From Sphingobacterium detergens (GTDB taxonomy: Bacteria > Bacteroidota > Bacteroidia > Sphingobacteriales > Sphingobacteriaceae), in assembly GCF_003610355.1 (NCBI RefSeq), contig NZ_RAPY01000001.1:2534500-2598499 (forward strand): a stretch of DNA of 64,000 bases, read 5' to 3'. The position numbers and the translations under genes were made by a program. A model generated the notes under the pieces. It was not told the origin of the DNA. It worked only from the letters and a program-made list of their open reading frames with translations, and did no database searches. Positions 63,163 through 64,000 of this stretch are shown here, in pieces (the first letter of the stretch is position 1; every line of letters begins with the position of its first letter).

Positions 63163-64000
63163 TTATTTTTGCTGAAGTTTATCCGATAGCATCTTCATAT
63201 AAAAACCACCTACAACACTACGTGCCTTAAAATTCTCACGTATCCCTGTATTCGCGTCGTAAAAATCATTTAGTGGAACACGAGATTCTGTTTGGATCGC
63301 ATGGTTGTAAACCGGATGCACCAAAGCTTCGAATTCATCCCGTGTTGGTGCAAATGTAGCAGTCCACAAAATCCAGTCGTTTTTGGTATATGCTTTTCGG
63401 CTATCCAATGGAATTCCAAATCTACTTTGTTTGGTCAGGTAATACTTGATCTCCGTGTTATAGACTTTCTGTGGAAACAGATTTAGTCCCAGCACCTTGT
63501 CCCAAATCAGATTATATTTTTGGCTCCAGGTATTTTTATCGTCAAATGTCAGCGCGTAATGGTCTCCGGCATCTGCCATTTCCATCCATTTTGGCACCAT
63601 CTCCTCCGCAATGGCACGATATTTCTTCGCCGTCTCAGTTTCGCCGATCGCTTCAGCCATTTGCGCATAACAGGCAATCCCCACAATAGCCTTTACCGAT
63701 AAGTTTACATTACGGGCGAGATGGCCCGCAAAATCATCTGTACATAATTGCGTTTTAGGGTCGAAACCATCCTTTACAAGATAGTCTACCCAAGTGGTGA
63801 GCGTCTTCCAGTGCTTGCGTGCATAGCTTACATCCCCCTGTACTTTTGAAATCGCAGCGGTCAAAATAATCATATTTCCAGACTCTTCGACCGGCATTGG
63901 CTCGCCATAAGTCTGTCCATTGGCCAATGGATATGTACCTAGATCATGTGCTGCCCAAGGGTGAGGATATTTGCCACTTTCACTAAAGTAAAAGATACCC
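63163..64000 (-). CDS. Glutaminase-like (DUF4965/DUF1793) protein, C-terminal part (cut by right edge)
   Basis: The frame is open from the right edge (read [20 protein letters not shown]) to the stop at 63163, about 279 codons. The sequence matches the six-hairpin glutaminase (GtaA-like) C-terminal domain: [63 protein letters not shown], and [20 protein letters not shown]. In Bacteroidota such proteins are secreted, usually ~800-850 residues, and some are linked to glycan or peptide breakdown. True glutaminase activity is not sure. About two thirds of the gene lie outside the window. A terminator follows at 63046-63070. Confidence 0.88.
   Translation of the reverse strand, partial: GIFYFSESGKYPHPWAAHDLGTYPLANGQTYGEPMPVEESGNMIILTAAISKVQGDVSYARKHWKTLTTWVDYLVKDGFDPKTQLCTDDFAGHLARNVNLSVKAIVGIACYAQMAEAIGETETAKKYRAIAEEMVPKWMEMADAGDHYALTFDDKNTWSQKYNLIWDKVLGLNLFPQKVYNTEIKYYLTKQSRFGIPLDSRKAYTKNDWILWTATFAPTRDEFEALVHPVYNHAIQTESRVPLNDFYDANTGIRENFKARSVVGGFYMKMLSDKLQQK

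Noticed and set aside
1..64000. Prophage, integrase, insertion sequence or tRNA attachment site
   Set aside because: No recombinase, transposase, phage structural gene or tRNA was recognised anywhere in the window.

Overview
The window looks like a chromosomal segment of a Bacteroidota bacterium close to Sphingobacterium or Pedobacter. The signs are AT-rich DNA, several SusC/SusD pairs, an ECF sigma/FecR-controlled polysaccharide utilisation locus (PUL), many lipoprotein signals, families that are mostly Bacteroidota-specific (DUF5777, DUF4998, DUF5000, DUF2931, as judged by eye), and promoters of the Bacteroidota type (TTG, 17-20 nt spacer, TAnnTTTG) instead of the enterobacterial type. No tRNA, rRNA, CRISPR array, integrase or insertion sequence was recognised.

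Region 1 (1-1380): the 3' end of a YceI-like gene and a DUF5777 outer-membrane protein, closed by a strong terminator. Region 2 (1416-16175, all on the minus strand): one PUL, read from right to left as ECF sigma factor, FecR anti-sigma factor, SusC with STN domain, SusD, two surface lipoproteins with discoidin-like C-termini, a GH59-type galactosidase and a GH95-type fucosidase/galactosidase. The fecR-susC gap carries, on the opposite strand, a complete promoter and a terminator that define an RNA of about 70 nt antisense to the susC leader. Region 3 (16474-20017): small hypotheticals and a Tat-exported Gfo/Idh/MocA oxidoreductase. Region 4 (20018-25076, minus): a second SusC/SusD pair followed 4 bp later by a fasciclin-domain lipoprotein.

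Region 5 (25077-27690) is gene-poor. It holds a small DsbD-N-like periplasmic protein flanked by two copies, on opposite strands, of a conserved ~87-nt element ending in a terminator with the same loop. These look like a two-member small-RNA family. Region 6 (26695-36630): DinB-like protein, zinc-ribbon membrane protein, GT39-like glycosyltransferase, glycolipid-binding-like protein, GH20 hexosaminidase with PA14 domain, methyltransferase, GNAT enzyme, HxlR regulator and a divergent YceI lipoprotein.

Region 7 (36800-49109): a membrane-anchored TPR-HTH regulator, two GNAT enzymes, a DUF2931-like membrane protein, an HPP protein, an outer-membrane beta-barrel receptor, a VOC protein and several small proteins of unknown function. 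Region 8 (49325-57174): a LytTR response regulator translationally coupled to a TPR-containing histidine kinase, small secreted proteins (one a paralogue of a gene in region 3), and a MacB/FtsX-like permease. Region 9 (57464-64000): a DUF1062 protein, a tightly coupled WGR-domain/SWIM zinc-finger gene pair with a clear promoter overlapping an inverted repeat, and the 3' end of a glutaminase-like (DUF4965/DUF1793) gene cut by the right edge.

All family names come from reading motifs by eye. No database search was run.
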